Below, one piece after another: positions 46,203 to 54,956 of a stretch of 64,000 nucleotides of DNA. This DNA comes from a bacterium (GTDB lineage Bacteria; Bacteroidota; Ignavibacteria; Kapaibacteriales; UBA2268). Position 1 is the stretch's first letter; each line of letters starts with the position of its first letter. The notes below the pieces were generated by a model, which was given only the letters and a program-made list of their open reading frames with translations, was not told the DNA's origin and ran no database searches. The position numbers were made by a program, and so were the translations under genes. The stretch lies in the NCBI GenBank assembly GCA_024711295.1, contig JANJTB010000035.1:1-64000 (forward strand), in the 5' to 3' direction.

Positions 46203-47414
46203 CTACATATATCTGTGGATTTTACCTTTTTGTTCACTAAATTCAGGTGAATAGCCAACAGGTTCTCTACCGAAACAAACTCCCAATGATTCATGAAATG
46301 CTATTTCGTCTAGGTCTACAAATCGTTGTTTAATAGCTTCTTTAGTTGGGATATATGTTATGTTATGTCCTTCAACTCCTACTACAGTAACACCAAAAAT
46401 ATTTTTTTTCATTAACAAGACAGCAGCTCCACCTGCCTGTTTGCCGAAAGTAACATCATAAGCGCTAGTTTGTCCTGCTCTCACCAGATGACCTAACTGA
46501 ACTTCTCTTATCTCAGGATACATATAAATATCTTCAACATAGATACCTTCTCTTTTGAGGATAAATTCCCAGTAAGAGTCTTTGTTGGTATAATATTCTA
46601 ATTGTTTTCTTATGTAAGAGCCAACACCAGTAAGTTTTTTATGACCAAATGAATCTAATGAATTTTCATCAACAAAGAATTGTCCGTTTTTGTCCTTCAC
46701 TCCTTCAGCTGCAACTATGATATAAGTTGAACCCTTAACGTCGCTTGTCAGCAAACGATTGACATAAGTAGTTTTGAAGTGATTATATACAACTTCGTAA
46801 TCAACATTAACTTCAGGTATCAATATACAGTCTGCATCAGCGCCAATACCACCTCTGAAAGCGGTATGTCCGGCATATCTTCCGAAGACTTCAATAATTA
46901 ATGCTCTGTTATGCGTTATTCCGGTTGTTCTTAATTCATCAGTAAACTTGGAAATTCTGTTAATTGTTGAATCGCCACCTACTGAATATGATTGTAAATC
47001 TAAATCCATTGTTTTTGGTACATGAATGCACTTGATTCCTTCATTTATCAAATCAACAACAACCGATCCTGTATCATCTCCACCGGCAATTACTAATGAG
47101 TCAATATTGTGCTTTTTAAGCCCACTTCGAATGGTATTATACTTATCTGAGTCCTTGATATTGCTAATCTTAACCCTTGAATGCCCTGCTTCTGAGCCGG
47201 CAATACCTGAATGTATTTTATCAGCACGTGCAAAATCAATGATAGTTGGTTCCAAATTCAATAGGTTATATAACCCCGCATACCCATTTGGTATTAAACA
47301 TGTTTCTACCCCAAGAGTATAACCCATTCTGGCTACGCCTGTTATAACTGCATTCAAACCACCACAGTCACCACCGCTAGTAATAATACCGACCTTTTTA
47401 ATCTCTATCATCAA
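46203..47414 (-). CDS. 6-phosphofructokinase, predicted pyrophosphate-type
   Basis: A 403-residue group-A phosphofructokinase that phosphorylates fructose 6-phosphate. The sugar and phosphate loops are present: GIITSGGDCGGLNAVI, AGSEAGHSR, VFGRYAGHTAFRGG and GLHLVRAGQTSA-like QLGHLVRAGQTSAYD. Two positions point to pyrophosphate: residues 111-114 are GGDD (ATP enzymes have GGDG) and residues 133-140 are PKTMDLDL (Lys in place of Gly, as in PPi-PFKs; the usual Asn of TIDND is Leu). So the reaction is probably reversible and PPi-dependent, with class I FBPase also encoded at 52135. The start ATG at 47414 opens MMIEIKKVGII. It is followed by hslO and obg. Confidence 0.9.
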   Translation of the reverse strand: MMIEIKKVGIITSGGDCGGLNAVITGVARMGYTLGVETCLIPNGYAGLYNLLNLEPTIIDFARADKIHSGIAGSEAGHSRVKISNIKDSDKYNTIRSGLKKHNIDSLVIAGGDDTGSVVVDLINEGIKCIHVPKTMDLDLQSYSVGGDSTINRISKFTDELRTTGITHNRALIIEVFGRYAGHTAFRGGIGADADCILIPEVNVDYEVVYNHFKTTYVNRLLTSDVKGSTYIIVAAEGVKDKNGQFFVDENSLDSFGHKKLTGVGSYIRKQLEYYTNKDSYWEFILKREGIYVEDIYMYPEIREVQLGHLVRAGQTSAYDVTFGKQAGGAAVLLMKKNIFGVTVVGVEGHNITYIPTKEAIKQRFVDLDEIAFHESLGVCFGREPVGYSPEFSEQKGKIHRYM

Positions 47415-47460
47415 TTACCTGAATACTTTTTATATTAGTTTTGATTTTTTTTTCAAGGTG

Positions 47461-47468
47461 CAAAACTA
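47461..47468 (-). promoter_or_regulatory. Candidate -7 box of pfk-hslO-obg
   Basis: On the minus strand TAGTTTTG matches TAnnTTTG and lies 46 bases upstream of the pfk ATG. No clear -33 element. Confidence 0.35.
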
Positions 47469-47625
47469 ATAATAATTTAAAACTTTGAACTAATAAAAAT
47501 TCATTCTTTAAAAATAATTGAAAAATTTTTATATATTTTTTTTCTTAATTGAAACTAATATTAAAATGTTCCGTAATCTAAAATGTGTTTAGTTTTAATA
47601 TTTTATTATAAAATAGGAGTTTACA

Positions 47626-47982
47626 ATGAAAACTTTTATGAGTTACTTTATTGCCTTAACCATATTTTTTGGTTTAAGTCTCGCAAATAATTCCCAAGCC
47701 AAAGAAGACAACATACAGAAATATGAAGTAAAAATGAAAACATCAGCTTTTTCTGAAATGTGCAAAAACAGAATTGAAACAGAAATGAAAGAGCAGAAGG
47801 GTGTGTTGGATGTATATTTAGATTTGTCGGAACAGACTTTGACAGTAAGTTATGATTATCAAACAATCAAGGGCTCCAACCTGAAAGATATAGTTGAAAA
47901 TATGGGATATGAATGTAGTATCATTGAGGACAAGGCTAGTAATGATACCTCTAAACCAAATACTTCACATAATTTAAATTAG
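47626..47982 (+). CDS. Periplasmic HMA-like (heavy-metal-associated fold) protein
   Basis: A 118-residue protein with a signal peptide (FMSYFIALTIFFGLSLANNSQA). The rest fits a ferredoxin-like HMA fold: KYEVKMKTSAFSEMCKNRIETEM, then VLDVYLDLSEQTLTVSYDY and LKDIVENMGYECSII. HMA proteins bind metal with a GMxCxxC loop; here the loop is SEMCKNR with one Cys, and a second Cys is in the last strand (YEC), so the metal site is altered. It may be a divergent MerP-like carrier or a non-metal relative. It has an upstream agga Shine-Dalgarno and is followed by a strong hairpin terminator, so it is monocistronic. Confidence 0.75.
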   Translation: MKTFMSYFIALTIFFGLSLANNSQAKEDNIQKYEVKMKTSAFSEMCKNRIETEMKEQKGVLDVYLDLSEQTLTVSYDYQTIKGSNLKDIVENMGYECSIIEDKASNDTSKPNTSHNLN

Positions 47983-48006
47983 TGTTGATTGCAAAAAAAT
48001 AATCTT

Positions 48007-48052
48007 GAACTAATTAGAGAGTTTCAAAAATACTCTAATTAGTTCATTTTTT
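48007..48052 (+). terminator. Rho-independent terminator after the HMA-like gene
   Basis: A perfect 13-bp inverted repeat, GAACTAATTAGAG / CTCTAATTAGTTC (48007-48019 / 48033-48045), with a 13-base loop, followed by ATTTTTTAA. Confidence 0.9.
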
Positions 48053-48131
48053 AATATCAAATTGAAAAAAAAATGTTAAATTTAAATTTTAAATTTTTGT
48101 TAATTTCAAAATTCTTTTTAGAGGATTAAAT

Positions 48132-50963
48132 ATGAATTTCAAATCAAGGATTGTGCTTTCGATATTAGTAATATTTATGGCACTAAACATGTCATTACAA
48201 GCACAAAAAGTATCAGGATACGACCTTAATGCTAAAATCCCAAGCAAGCCTGAGTTAAAAACAGGTGAACTTAGTAATGGGTTAAAGTATTATATTCTGA
48301 AAAACAAAAAGCCCGAGAATAGAACAGACTTACAGATTGTAGTTAGAGCCGGTTCTGTTCATGAAGATGATGACCAAGCAGGTCTTGCTCACTTTTTGGA
48401 GCACATGGCATTCAACGGTACAAAGAATTTTCCTAAAATGGAATTAGTTAGTTTCCTCGAATCAACTGGAATGAGATTCGGTGCTGATGTTAATGCAAAT
48501 ACCGGCTTTGACAGAACTTATTATATGATAACAATACCAATGGACAAACCAGGAATGCTTGATAAGGGCTTTACAGTTTTGGAGGATTGGTTACGCAACA
48601 TTTCATTTGATGCTGAAGAAATTGAAAAAGAGCGTGGCGTTATTATGGAAGAATGGAGACTTTACGAAGCTAATGCGAATGGTAGAGTCCAAAACAAGCA
48701 TTTCAAGAAATTCCTCGAAGGAAGTAAATTTGCCAACAGAAGTCCTATTGGCGATACAAATATAATTCAAAAAGCTCCGAGAGAAGCTTTCACCAGATTT
48801 TATAATGACTTTTACAGACCAAATCTTTCGGCAATTATCGCTGTAGGTGATTTTGATGTAGCTGAAATAGAAAAGAAAATAGTTGATATTTTTGGTGATG
48901 TAAAAAATCCTGATAAAATACGTCCCAGAGAGGAATTCGAAATTCCAATCAATCCCAAACCCATCATATCAATCGAAGCTGACCCTGAATTAGTTATGCC
49001 CAATTATACTCTTATCTTCAAAAGAAAATCGCAAAATTACCCTTCAGGCACTTATGGTGAATATAGAAATAACATCATTGTAAACTTATTTAGTACTGTT
49101 TTCCAATACAGACTTCAGGAAATATCAAGGAAGTCAGATTCACCTTTCCAATTTGCTATGGGCGGATACGGGAAATTCTTGGTTCAGAACCTAGATGCAT
49201 TCCAGCTTATAACAGTTCCTAAGTTGAATACAATGAATGAAGCATATTCAAAACTTTTAGAAGAAGCGTTCAGACTTACACGTCATGGTGTGACTAAATC
49301 TGAGCTTGAAAGAGCAAAAACTGAAATCTTGAGAGGTCTTGAAAAAGCATTAAGCGAAAAAGATAAAACCGAATCAGGTGATTTAGCCAGAGAATTGTAT
49401 CGTCATTTTCATGAGGGTGAAAGTGTACCTGGAATCGAAGCTGAATATAAGATTCAACAAGATTTCATGAAAGATATTTCGGTAGAAGAAGTAAATAAAT
49501 TTTTAAAGCCATTATTGGCTGATGAGGGTTTAGTTATTGCAGGTAGTTTTCCAAAGAAACCTGAAATAAAAATCCCAACAGAAAGTGAATTACTTTCTAA
49601 GTATCAAGCTGTCAAAGCTATGAACATCGAGCCATACAAAGATGTTGATGTTGACAAGCCGCTGATGAGCAAAAAACCAACTCCCGGTAAAATCAGCAAC
49701 AAGAAAAATTGGGACAAACTTGATACTAAAGAACTTACTCTATCTAATGGTGCAAAGGTATTCTTAAAGAAAACCGACTTCAAAAATGATCAGGTGCTAT
49801 TCAGAGGTTTCAGCATCGGAGGAACTTCACTTGCAAGTGATGAAGATTACCATTCAGCTGCATTGGCATCATCAATTATCAATGAATCAGGTTTAGGTGA
49901 ATTTGATCAGACTTCATTAGAAAAATTATTACAAGGTAAAATTGTAAGAGTCAGTCCTTACATCAGCTCTATTTCAGAAGGATTTAGTGGTAGTGCTTCT
50001 CCAAAAGATCTTGAAACAATGTTTCAAATGATTTATTTGTATTTTAACAGCCCTCGTAAAGATTTAGATGCTTTCAAAACTGAAATGTCTAATTTGAAGG
50101 AACAAATCATCAATTCCGGCTCAAATCCTGACAGAGTATTTTCTGATTCGATCAATGCAGTTATGGGCAACTATCATTTCAGAGCAATGCCATGGACACT
50201 TGAGTCTATTGAAAAAGTAAACTTAGATAAAGCATTTAAATTCTATCAAAGCAGATTTACTGATGCATCTGATTTTACATTTACATTTGTAGGCAACTAT
50301 GATGAAAAAGAAATGGAAACAATGATTGAGACATATCTTGCTAGCATCAAGTCTGATAATTCAAAGAACAATTACAAAGATGTTGGTATCAAATCTCCTA
50401 AGAAAGGATTTACAAAAGAAGTTAAAAAAGGTATTGAACCAAAAAGTACTGTAAGATTAGTAATTAATGGTGATGCTGAATACAACAAAGAAAACAGATT
50501 CGCTTTACGTTCTCTGGTTGAAGTAATGAATATCAGATTACGAGAAGTAATCCGTGAAGATAAAGGTGGAGTTTATGGAATTGGAGCGAGACCAAGATTA
50601 GAAAAATATCCAAATCCTGAGTATTCAATCTCCATTTTCTTTGGTACATCTCCTGCAAAAGTTAAAGATTTGATTACAGCAGCAAAAGGTGTAATTGATG
50701 AATTAAAATCAGGTACCTTCAAGGATGATAACATTGACAAAGTTAAAGAAATTATGAAAAGAGAATACGAAGTTAACTTAAAAGAAAATAACTTCTGGTT
50801 AAATTCAATTTATAACAGTCTTTACAATGGAGATGACTTAAATGAAATACTTGAGAACAACCAACTGGTAGATAAAATTACAAAAGATTACGTTGTATCA
50901 GCTGCGAAAAAATATTTGAATATGGACTCATTCAAAGAATTTATTCTTTATCCTGAAGATTAA
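48132..50963 (+). CDS. M16 family metallopeptidase (pitrilysin/insulinase), secreted
   Basis: A 943-residue periplasmic or outer-membrane zinc peptidase with a signal peptide (LSILVIFMALNMSLQAQ). The inverted zinc motif HFLEHMAFNGT (H-x2-E-H) lies near residue 87, with the downstream Glu in EEIEKERGVIMEEWR. Two M16 halves follow (active N-terminal half and inactive C-terminal half with SLVEVMNIRLREVIREDKGGVYGIG). The presence of both halves in one chain fits the large PqqL/YmxG-type Bacteroidota members. Substrates are likely peptides or signal peptides. A near-consensus Shine-Dalgarno (gagg) precedes the ATG, and a strong terminator follows. Confidence 0.93.
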   Translation: MNFKSRIVLSILVIFMALNMSLQAQKVSGYDLNAKIPSKPELKTGELSNGLKYYILKNKKPENRTDLQIVVRAGSVHEDDDQAGLAHFLEHMAFNGTKNFPKMELVSFLESTGMRFGADVNANTGFDRTYYMITIPMDKPGMLDKGFTVLEDWLRNISFDAEEIEKERGVIMEEWRLYEANANGRVQNKHFKKFLEGSKFANRSPIGDTNIIQKAPREAFTRFYNDFYRPNLSAIIAVGDFDVAEIEKKIVDIFGDVKNPDKIRPREEFEIPINPKPIISIEADPELVMPNYTLIFKRKSQNYPSGTYGEYRNNIIVNLFSTVFQYRLQEISRKSDSPFQFAMGGYGKFLVQNLDAFQLITVPKLNTMNEAYSKLLEEAFRLTRHGVTKSELERAKTEILRGLEKALSEKDKTESGDLARELYRHFHEGESVPGIEAEYKIQQDFMKDISVEEVNKFLKPLLADEGLVIAGSFPKKPEIKIPTESELLSKYQAVKAMNIEPYKDVDVDKPLMSKKPTPGKISNKKNWDKLDTKELTLSNGAKVFLKKTDFKNDQVLFRGFSIGGTSLASDEDYHSAALASSIINESGLGEFDQTSLEKLLQGKIVRVSPYISSISEGFSGSASPKDLETMFQMIYLYFNSPRKDLDAFKTEMSNLKEQIINSGSNPDRVFSDSINAVMGNYHFRAMPWTLESIEKVNLDKAFKFYQSRFTDASDFTFTFVGNYDEKEMETMIETYLASIKSDNSKNNYKDVGIKSPKKGFTKEVKKGIEPKSTVRLVINGDAEYNKENRFALRSLVEVMNIRLREVIREDKGGVYGIGARPRLEKYPNPEYSISIFFGTSPAKVKDLITAAKGVIDELKSGTFKDDNIDKVKEIMKREYEVNLKENNFWLNSIYNSLYNGDDLNEILENNQLVDKITKDYVVSAAKKYLNMDSFKEFILYPED

Positions 50964-50988
50964 TTCAATTAGTTCCATGTTGTTTTTG

Positions 50989-51021
50989 AGCCTCTGTTTA
51001 TTTTAACAGAGGCTTTTTTTT
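50989..51021 (+). terminator. Terminator after the M16 peptidase gene
   Basis: A perfect 10-bp inverted repeat AGCCTCTGTT / AACAGAGGCT with a 6-base loop and TTTTTTTT. Confidence 0.93.
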
Positions 51022-51046
51022 ATTAATAAAACAGAAATAAATTTTG

Positions 51047-51054
51047 TATTTTTG
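51047..51054 (+). promoter_or_regulatory. Candidate -7 box of purM
   Basis: TATTTTTG matches TAnnTTTG and is 33 bases before the purM ATG; it lies just after the upstream terminator. No clear -33 element. Confidence 0.45.
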
Positions 51055-51087
51055 AAGTACTGTAATCACAAATCTTGAAATAATTTA

Positions 51088-52077
51088 ATGAGTATTACTT
51101 ATAAAGACTCCGGAGTTAACATAGCAGCCGGAGAAGAAACAGTAGAAAAAATCAAGCCATTGGTTAAATCAACTCACAACGAAAAAGTTCTTTCAAATAT
51201 CGGACTTTTCGGGGGCTTTTATGATGCCAAATTTGAAAATTACGAGCATCCGATTCTTGTAGCAAGTACTGATGGTGTGGGAACTAAACTCAAAGTAGCT
51301 TTCGCTTCAGGCAAGCACAATACAATAGGTGAATGCTTAGTCAACCATTGTGTTAATGATATTCTTTGCTGTGGTGCCAAACCATTATTTTTTCTTGATT
51401 ATTTTGCTACAGGAGTACTTAAGCCTGATGTTGCAGTTGACGTAATAAGTGGTTTTGTTAAAGCATGTAAGGAAAACGGAACGGCTTTGATAGGTGGTGA
51501 AACTGCTGAAATGCCTTCAATGTATCACGAGGGTGAGTATGATGTTTCGGGCACAATTATTGGTGTTGTGGATAAAAAGAATATCGTTAACGGTACAGAA
51601 ATTAAAAAAGGTGATGTATTGATAGGTCTGCAATCAAGTGGACTGCATACCAATGGTTATTCTTTGGCAAGAAAAGTTCTTTTTCCAAAGTATAAAGTCG
51701 ATGACTTTCTTGATTTTCTTGGAGAAACAATCGGAGAAAGTCTTCTAAAAGTTCATAGAAGTTATTTAAATAAAGTCTTGCCTTTGGTTGAATCGCAGCT
51801 TCTTACAGGAATTTCTCACATAACCGGTGGTGGAATCATTGGAAATACAAGTAGAATTGTACCTAATGGTTTATGTTTAAATATTGATTGGAGTTCTTGG
51901 ACGCAGTTGCCGATTTTTGACTTAATTCAAGATGCCGGTGGCATTTCTGACCAAGAAATGAGGCAGGCGTTTAATTTGGGAATTGGTATGATTCTAGTAG
52001 CGCGCCCTGAGAACGTTGATTATATAATTAATTTTGTAAAAGATTATAATCCCATTTTAATTGGTAATATTGACTAA
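51088..52077 (+). CDS. purM: Phosphoribosylformylglycinamidine cyclo-ligase (AIR synthetase)
   Basis: A 329-residue PurM that closes the imidazole ring in step 5 of purine biosynthesis using ATP. Family segments include ITYKDSGVNIAAGE, VASTDGVGTKLKVA, HCVNDILCCGAKPLFFLDYFA, ALIGGETAEMPSMY, GLQSSGLHTNGYSLAR and GISHITGGGIIGN, followed by FNLGIGMILV. Length and motif order are normal. No other purine gene is adjacent. It is convergent with fbp, with a shared terminator. Confidence 0.97.
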   Translation: MSITYKDSGVNIAAGEETVEKIKPLVKSTHNEKVLSNIGLFGGFYDAKFENYEHPILVASTDGVGTKLKVAFASGKHNTIGECLVNHCVNDILCCGAKPLFFLDYFATGVLKPDVAVDVISGFVKACKENGTALIGGETAEMPSMYHEGEYDVSGTIIGVVDKKNIVNGTEIKKGDVLIGLQSSGLHTNGYSLARKVLFPKYKVDDFLDFLGETIGESLLKVHRSYLNKVLPLVESQLLTGISHITGGGIIGNTSRIVPNGLCLNIDWSSWTQLPIFDLIQDAGGISDQEMRQAFNLGIGMILVARPENVDYIINFVKDYNPILIGNID

Positions 52078-52114
52078 AAAAAAGCCCGCAATTGAAAAAA
52101 TGCGGGCTTTATAA
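52078..52114. terminator. Bidirectional terminator between purM and fbp
   Basis: AAAGCCCGCA / TGCGGGCTTT, a perfect 10-bp stem with a 10-base loop, flanked by an A-tract on the left; it separates convergent genes. Confidence 0.9.
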
Positions 52115-52134
52115 TATAATTTAAAATTAATATT

Positions 52135-53172
52135 TTAGATGATTTTTTGCATAGGGTGCTCACCCTTCAAAAACGACTCACATTCGATTACATCTTCCTT
52201 ACTACCTGCAATTAATGGTATTCGTTGATGTATATTATCCGGTTTGATATCTAAAATTCTCTTTTCTCCATCAGAAGCTCTGCCACCGGCTTGTTCAATT
52301 ATCATTGCAAGTGCATTTGCTTCATAAACTATCCTTAATTTCCCATTTGGATGAGAATTATCAGCCGGATAGAGGAAGATTCCGCCATTAAGCAATGTTC
52401 TGTGAATATCAGCTACAGCTGTACCGATATATCTTAAAGAATATGGGCGTGATTTATCGCTTGAAGGTGTTTTTATGAAATCAACATATTGCCTCATATT
52501 TTCTGACCATTTATAATAATAGCCTTCATTTACACTATATGATTTACCACGATGGGGGAGTCTGATATTTTCTTTTGTAAGCAAGAATTCACCGAGTGTA
52601 GGGTCGTATGTGAAAGCATGAACTCCATGACCGGTTGTATAAACCAGTAATGTACTGCTGCCATATAAAGCATAACCTGCTGCCTGTAGTTTATAGCCTG
52701 GTTGAATAACATCATCAATCGTTGCAGTTTCATCAGAGTATGGGTCAATTCTCTTATAAAGTCCAAAAATTGTACCGATGGTCACATTAACGTCAATGTT
52801 TGATGATCCGTCAAGTGGGTCAAATACTAAAACATACTTAGCTTTCGAGTTAGATGGAGTAAGGATTATATCGTCATCTTCCTCCGAAGCCATAATACAT
52901 ATATGACCACTTCTAAGCATAGCCCTCTTTATAACATCATTGGAATATGTGTCGAGTTTTCTTACTTGTTCTCCATGGACGTTTGTGTCTTTGGTAAGAC
53001 CAAGAACATCATTCAAACCAGCTCTTCTTACATCACGAGAAATAATTCTTAATGCTAATGTTAGGTCGTTCAAAATTGAAGTAAATTCTCCGGTTGCTTC
53101 CGGATGTAAATTTTGTTCTTCATCAATATGATGAGAAATCGTTGTTAATCTAGATGTTAACAATGTTGGCAT
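52135..53172 (-). CDS. fbp: Class I fructose-1,6-bisphosphatase
   Basis: A 345-residue gluconeogenic phosphatase. The metal and phosphate site is VLVFDPLDGSSNIDVNVTIGTIFGLY, with MASEED (Glu ligand) and YVLVFDPLD. The substrate region includes RYIGTAVADIHRTLLNGGIFLYPAD and YEANALAMIIEQAGGRASDG, all typical of the type I enzyme. It catalyses fructose 1,6-bisphosphate to fructose 6-phosphate. With a PPi-type PFK in the same window, the balance of glycolysis and gluconeogenesis may be tuned by pyrophosphate. A TAnnTTTG box lies at 53217-53224 upstream. Confidence 0.97.
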   Translation of the reverse strand: MPTLLTSRLTTISHHIDEEQNLHPEATGEFTSILNDLTLALRIISRDVRRAGLNDVLGLTKDTNVHGEQVRKLDTYSNDVIKRAMLRSGHICIMASEEDDDIILTPSNSKAKYVLVFDPLDGSSNIDVNVTIGTIFGLYKRIDPYSDETATIDDVIQPGYKLQAAGYALYGSSTLLVYTTGHGVHAFTYDPTLGEFLLTKENIRLPHRGKSYSVNEGYYYKWSENMRQYVDFIKTPSSDKSRPYSLRYIGTAVADIHRTLLNGGIFLYPADNSHPNGKLRIVYEANALAMIIEQAGGRASDGEKRILDIKPDNIHQRIPLIAGSKEDVIECESFLKGEHPMQKII

Positions 53173-53216
53173 TGTATCCTCATTTATTCAAATTCGAAAA
53201 TATCACAATTAATATT

Positions 53217-53224
53217 CAAATTTA
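53217..53224 (-). promoter_or_regulatory. Candidate -7 box of fbp
   Basis: On the minus strand TAAATTTG matches TAnnTTTG, 44 bases upstream of the fbp ATG. No TTG at the -33 distance. Confidence 0.35.
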
Positions 53225-53266
53225 ACTAAATATTTTCTAAAAAAAAATTATTTTAGTCAAAAATAA

Positions 53267-54556
53267 TTAATTTATTATTTTTTCTATTTTTGATATATCA
53301 TCAAGAGCAGCAGATATTTCACCTCTCGATATTTTATTCATTGCAGAGGATGATAAACTTATAGGATTTCCTATTCTGTCAGCGATATATACGCTTACGA
53401 AGAAAATTCCTAGCAAAGATATTATTACGGCAATTGCAATATATATGTATATTTGTTTAAATCCTGCAAATACCATATTTTCAGCTTCATGAAGCTCTTC
53501 CTTATCTGTTTCAACTACTATAAGCCAATCAAACGGTTTGAAATATGAAACAGCTGCTACTTTATTCTTCTTGGTTCCATCCTCGCCTAATTGATATGGA
53601 TATTCATGAAAATTTATGTTTCCAACCGGACTATCTTTAGCTGTATTTATAAAATTTTGAATATAAAAATTACCATCAATATCTTTTGCCTCATAAACAC
53701 TTTTACCATCTTCCTGGCCTTTCTTAGATATTATGTAATAACCTTTTCTTGCACCTGAGGCTCCTAAAACATACATGAATCCTGACTTACCTATAACAAC
53801 ATCCAAAATAGATTCTCTCAACTTATTTACTGCTTCGAGCGAAACTCCGGTATATATCATACCAATTACATTATCATTTTTATCTTTAATTGGCTCGTAC
53901 AAAGTTTGATAATATTCACTTACAACGTAAGCTGTACCGAAAAATGACTGGCCACTCATTACATTGCTTATTATTGGATTTGGCTGTCCTTCGTTATCTT
54001 TGTGTGGTATGAATGTGCCTATAGCACGCTCACCATTTTCCAGCTTAATATTTGTTGCAATTCTCAACATATCGCCGGATTGGTTCATCTTTTGAAAAAT
54101 TGTAAAAGAGTAGAAATCTTCCCGTAAGTCATCAATAATAGGTTGAAATACATTGTAATCTTTGTTGTAACCAATCCAGCTGCTACCAATCATCATCTTC
54201 GGTAATGTAATTTTAGATTCTGCTTTAGTAACCTGATTTGTGCAATTCCAATCATACATTTCAGGCGAAAGTGCAAAATCACCCCGCTTTTTTATGATTT
54301 CTTTTGCTTCGTTAATTTTTCTAATCAGAATTTTATTGATTAATTGGTCAGTAATTGCACAAGAACTGTAAGTATTACTTAAAATGGTTGATAAATTATT
54401 TTGTGATTGCTCATTCACACTTTCAGCAATTTCTGTTGAAATTTCTGTAGAAGATAAATATAAAACAGCAAATGCAACTATGGTTATACCAAATGCTACG
54501 GATAAAGATAAGCCCAGAATTTTGGATTTGATTGTAAATTTATTTAAAATTTTCAT
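53267..54556 (-). CDS. Cache-domain membrane receptor, truncated within HAMP
   Basis: The start is the ATG at 54556, preceded by gaggga; the longer frame begins with a TTG. The 429-residue protein has TM1 (ILGLSLSVAFGITIVAFAVLYL), a long periplasmic part of about 320 residues resembling a Cache/dCache-type sensor (YEPIKDKNDNVIGMIYTGVSLEAV, KSGFMYVLGASG, VAAVSYFKPFDWLIVVET), TM2 (YIAIAVIISLLGIFFVSVYIA) and the beginning of a HAMP domain (RIGNPISLSSSAMNKISRGEIS). It stops about 35 residues after TM2, before any methyl-accepting, kinase or cyclase domain. No remnant lies downstream. It may be a decoy or adaptor or a decayed chemoreceptor. Confidence 0.8.
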   Translation of the reverse strand: MKILNKFTIKSKILGLSLSVAFGITIVAFAVLYLSSTEISTEIAESVNEQSQNNLSTILSNTYSSCAITDQLINKILIRKINEAKEIIKKRGDFALSPEMYDWNCTNQVTKAESKITLPKMMIGSSWIGYNKDYNVFQPIIDDLREDFYSFTIFQKMNQSGDMLRIATNIKLENGERAIGTFIPHKDNEGQPNPIISNVMSGQSFFGTAYVVSEYYQTLYEPIKDKNDNVIGMIYTGVSLEAVNKLRESILDVVIGKSGFMYVLGASGARKGYYIISKKGQEDGKSVYEAKDIDGNFYIQNFINTAKDSPVGNINFHEYPYQLGEDGTKKNKVAAVSYFKPFDWLIVVETDKEELHEAENMVFAGFKQIYIYIAIAVIISLLGIFFVSVYIADRIGNPISLSSSAMNKISRGEISAALDDISKIEKIIN

Positions 54557-54605
54557 AAAGTCCCTCAAGATTCATCATAATAAAATTAATCAATTATCAG
54601 TCTTA

Positions 54606-54621
54606 CAAATATACAAATTTA
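54606..54621 (-). promoter_or_regulatory. Two overlapping -7-like boxes upstream of the Cache receptor
   Basis: On the minus strand TATATTTG and TAAATTTG lie back to back, 50-60 bases upstream of the ATG at 54556. Neither has a good -33 element, so the pair is weakly supported. Confidence 0.3.
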
Positions 54622-54677
54622 TTTTAATTAATTACAGTTGATTTAATACTAAATAATACAAATTGTGATATGAACTC

Positions 54678-54699
54678 TATAGTGAGAAAAATCACTATA
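54678..54699. repeat. Inverted repeat in the receptor-slipin intergenic region
   Basis: TATAGTGA (54678-54685), 6-base loop, TCACTATA (54692-54699). It lacks a T-tract, so it could be an operator-like site or a chance palindrome. Confidence 0.35.
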
Positions 54700-54915
54700 A
54701 AAAAAACACATATGAATATTTTTTTTACAGTAAAAAAGAATCTGATTAAGCCCTTAAATTAAAATAACTTAATTGATGAAATGCAATTAGTATATACTTA
54801 TAATAGTTTAATAGGAAATTAAAATAAACTGAATCGCTAAATTTACTTAAATGAGAGTTACATAAAGCAGTTTAATTGCTTAATGAAATCATAAATGAAA
54901 TATTATTAATGAATT

Positions 54916-54947
54916 ATGAGTGCAGAATTTTAAAATCCTGCACTCAT
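54916..54947 (-). terminator. Hairpin downstream of the slipin gene
   Basis: A perfect 10-bp inverted repeat ATGAGTGCAG / CTGCACTCAT with a 12-base loop. On the minus strand it is followed by AATTCATTAAT, not a strong U-tract. Confidence 0.55.
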
Positions 54948-54956
54948 ATGATATTA

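Larger units (their letters stand above)
54622..54956. other. Intergenic region without a gene
   Basis: AT-rich spacer with no credible reading frame. It contains an 8-bp inverted repeat (TATAGTGA / TCACTATA, 54678-54699) of unknown role, and near its right end the hairpin at 54916-54947 that may end the slipin transcript. Confidence 0.6.
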
